A stretch of DNA of 14,263 nt from DATAFT01 sp035544635 (lineage in GTDB: Bacteria > Acidobacteriota > Thermoanaerobaculia > Multivoradales > Multivoraceae). The stretch spans positions 1 through 14,263 of the forward strand of contig DATKDQ010000128.1 of the NCBI GenBank assembly GCA_035544635.1. Direction: 5' to 3'. The translations under genes were made by a program, and so were the position numbers. Under the pieces are notes generated by a model, which saw only the letters and a list, made by a program, of their open reading frames with translations, was not told the origin of the DNA and ran no database searches. Shown here in pieces: positions 14,165 through 14,263 of the stretch; the stretch's first letter is position 1; every line of letters begins with the position of its first letter.

Positions 14165-14263
14165 TCAGCCGATCTCTTCCGCGCTCGCCGGCCGCACCCG
14201 CGCCGCGCACGCCTTGTACTCGGGAATCTTCGAGATCGGGTCCTGCGCCGCGATGGTGAGCCG
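14165..14263 (-). CDS. Probable molybdopterin oxidoreductase, C-terminal end (partial)
   Basis: Only the last 32 codons and a TGA stop are inside the window; the gene enters from the right edge. The visible tail contains LTIAAQDPISKIPEYKAC, closely resembling the end of the dinucleotide-binding domain in molybdopterin oxidoreductases of the formate dehydrogenase/nitrate reductase superfamily (pattern DPxSKxPEYKxCA). The next gene, a four-cluster Fe-S subunit three bases away, fits that reading. Substrate class cannot be judged from this fragment. Confidence 0.75.
   Translation of the reverse strand, partial: RLTIAAQDPISKIPEYKACAARVRPASAEEIG

Overview
The window is very GC-rich bacterial DNA, densely packed, and every credible gene lies on the minus strand, so it reads from high to low coordinates. 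Sec and Tat export signals, a periplasmic-type quinoprotein and a GldAFG-type exporter point to a Gram-negative, respiring bacterium with an outer membrane. The gene mix would suit Myxococcota, Acidobacteriota or a similar high-GC phylum. That is inference, because there is no rRNA or other marker gene here.

Region 1 (14263 to 11645) is the end of a respiratory module: the last 32 codons of a probable molybdopterin oxidoreductase, a four-cluster Fe-S protein, a Tat-anchored Rieske protein, an 82-residue two-helix membrane protein and a SLAC1/TehA-family anion transporter. Three of the four junctions are 4-base start/stop overlaps. Electrons probably pass between a molybdenum enzyme and a membrane carrier through the Fe-S and Rieske subunits. 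The transporter may move an anionic substrate or product.

Region 2 (11644 to 11485) is the largest non-coding spacer, 160 bp. It carries palindromes and a near-identical 17-bp direct repeat.

Region 3 (11484 to 6789) is a coupled trio: a secreted PQQ-type eight-bladed beta-propeller dehydrogenase, a polytopic GT-C-like membrane protein with a C-terminal beta-rich domain, and a 3-methyladenine DNA glycosylase (AAG/Mpg family). The functions do not obviously belong together, yet both junctions are 4-base overlaps.

Region 4 (6689 to 1) is a five-gene coupled unit: a PepT-like M20 peptidase, an ABC ATPase, an ABC-2 permease, a 1091-residue GldG-like protein that appears to be a tandem duplication of the family module, and a partial DUF4340-like membrane-anchored protein starting at TTG and running off the window. 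This matches the known GldA-GldF-GldG-DUF4340 gene order, with a peptidase added in front.

The best candidates for something under-described are the double GldG protein with its coupled peptidase, the Mo/Fe-S/Rieske/two-helix/SLAC1 module, and the PQQ-GT-C-glycosylase trio. I saw no tRNA, rRNA, CRISPR array, insertion sequence or integrase.
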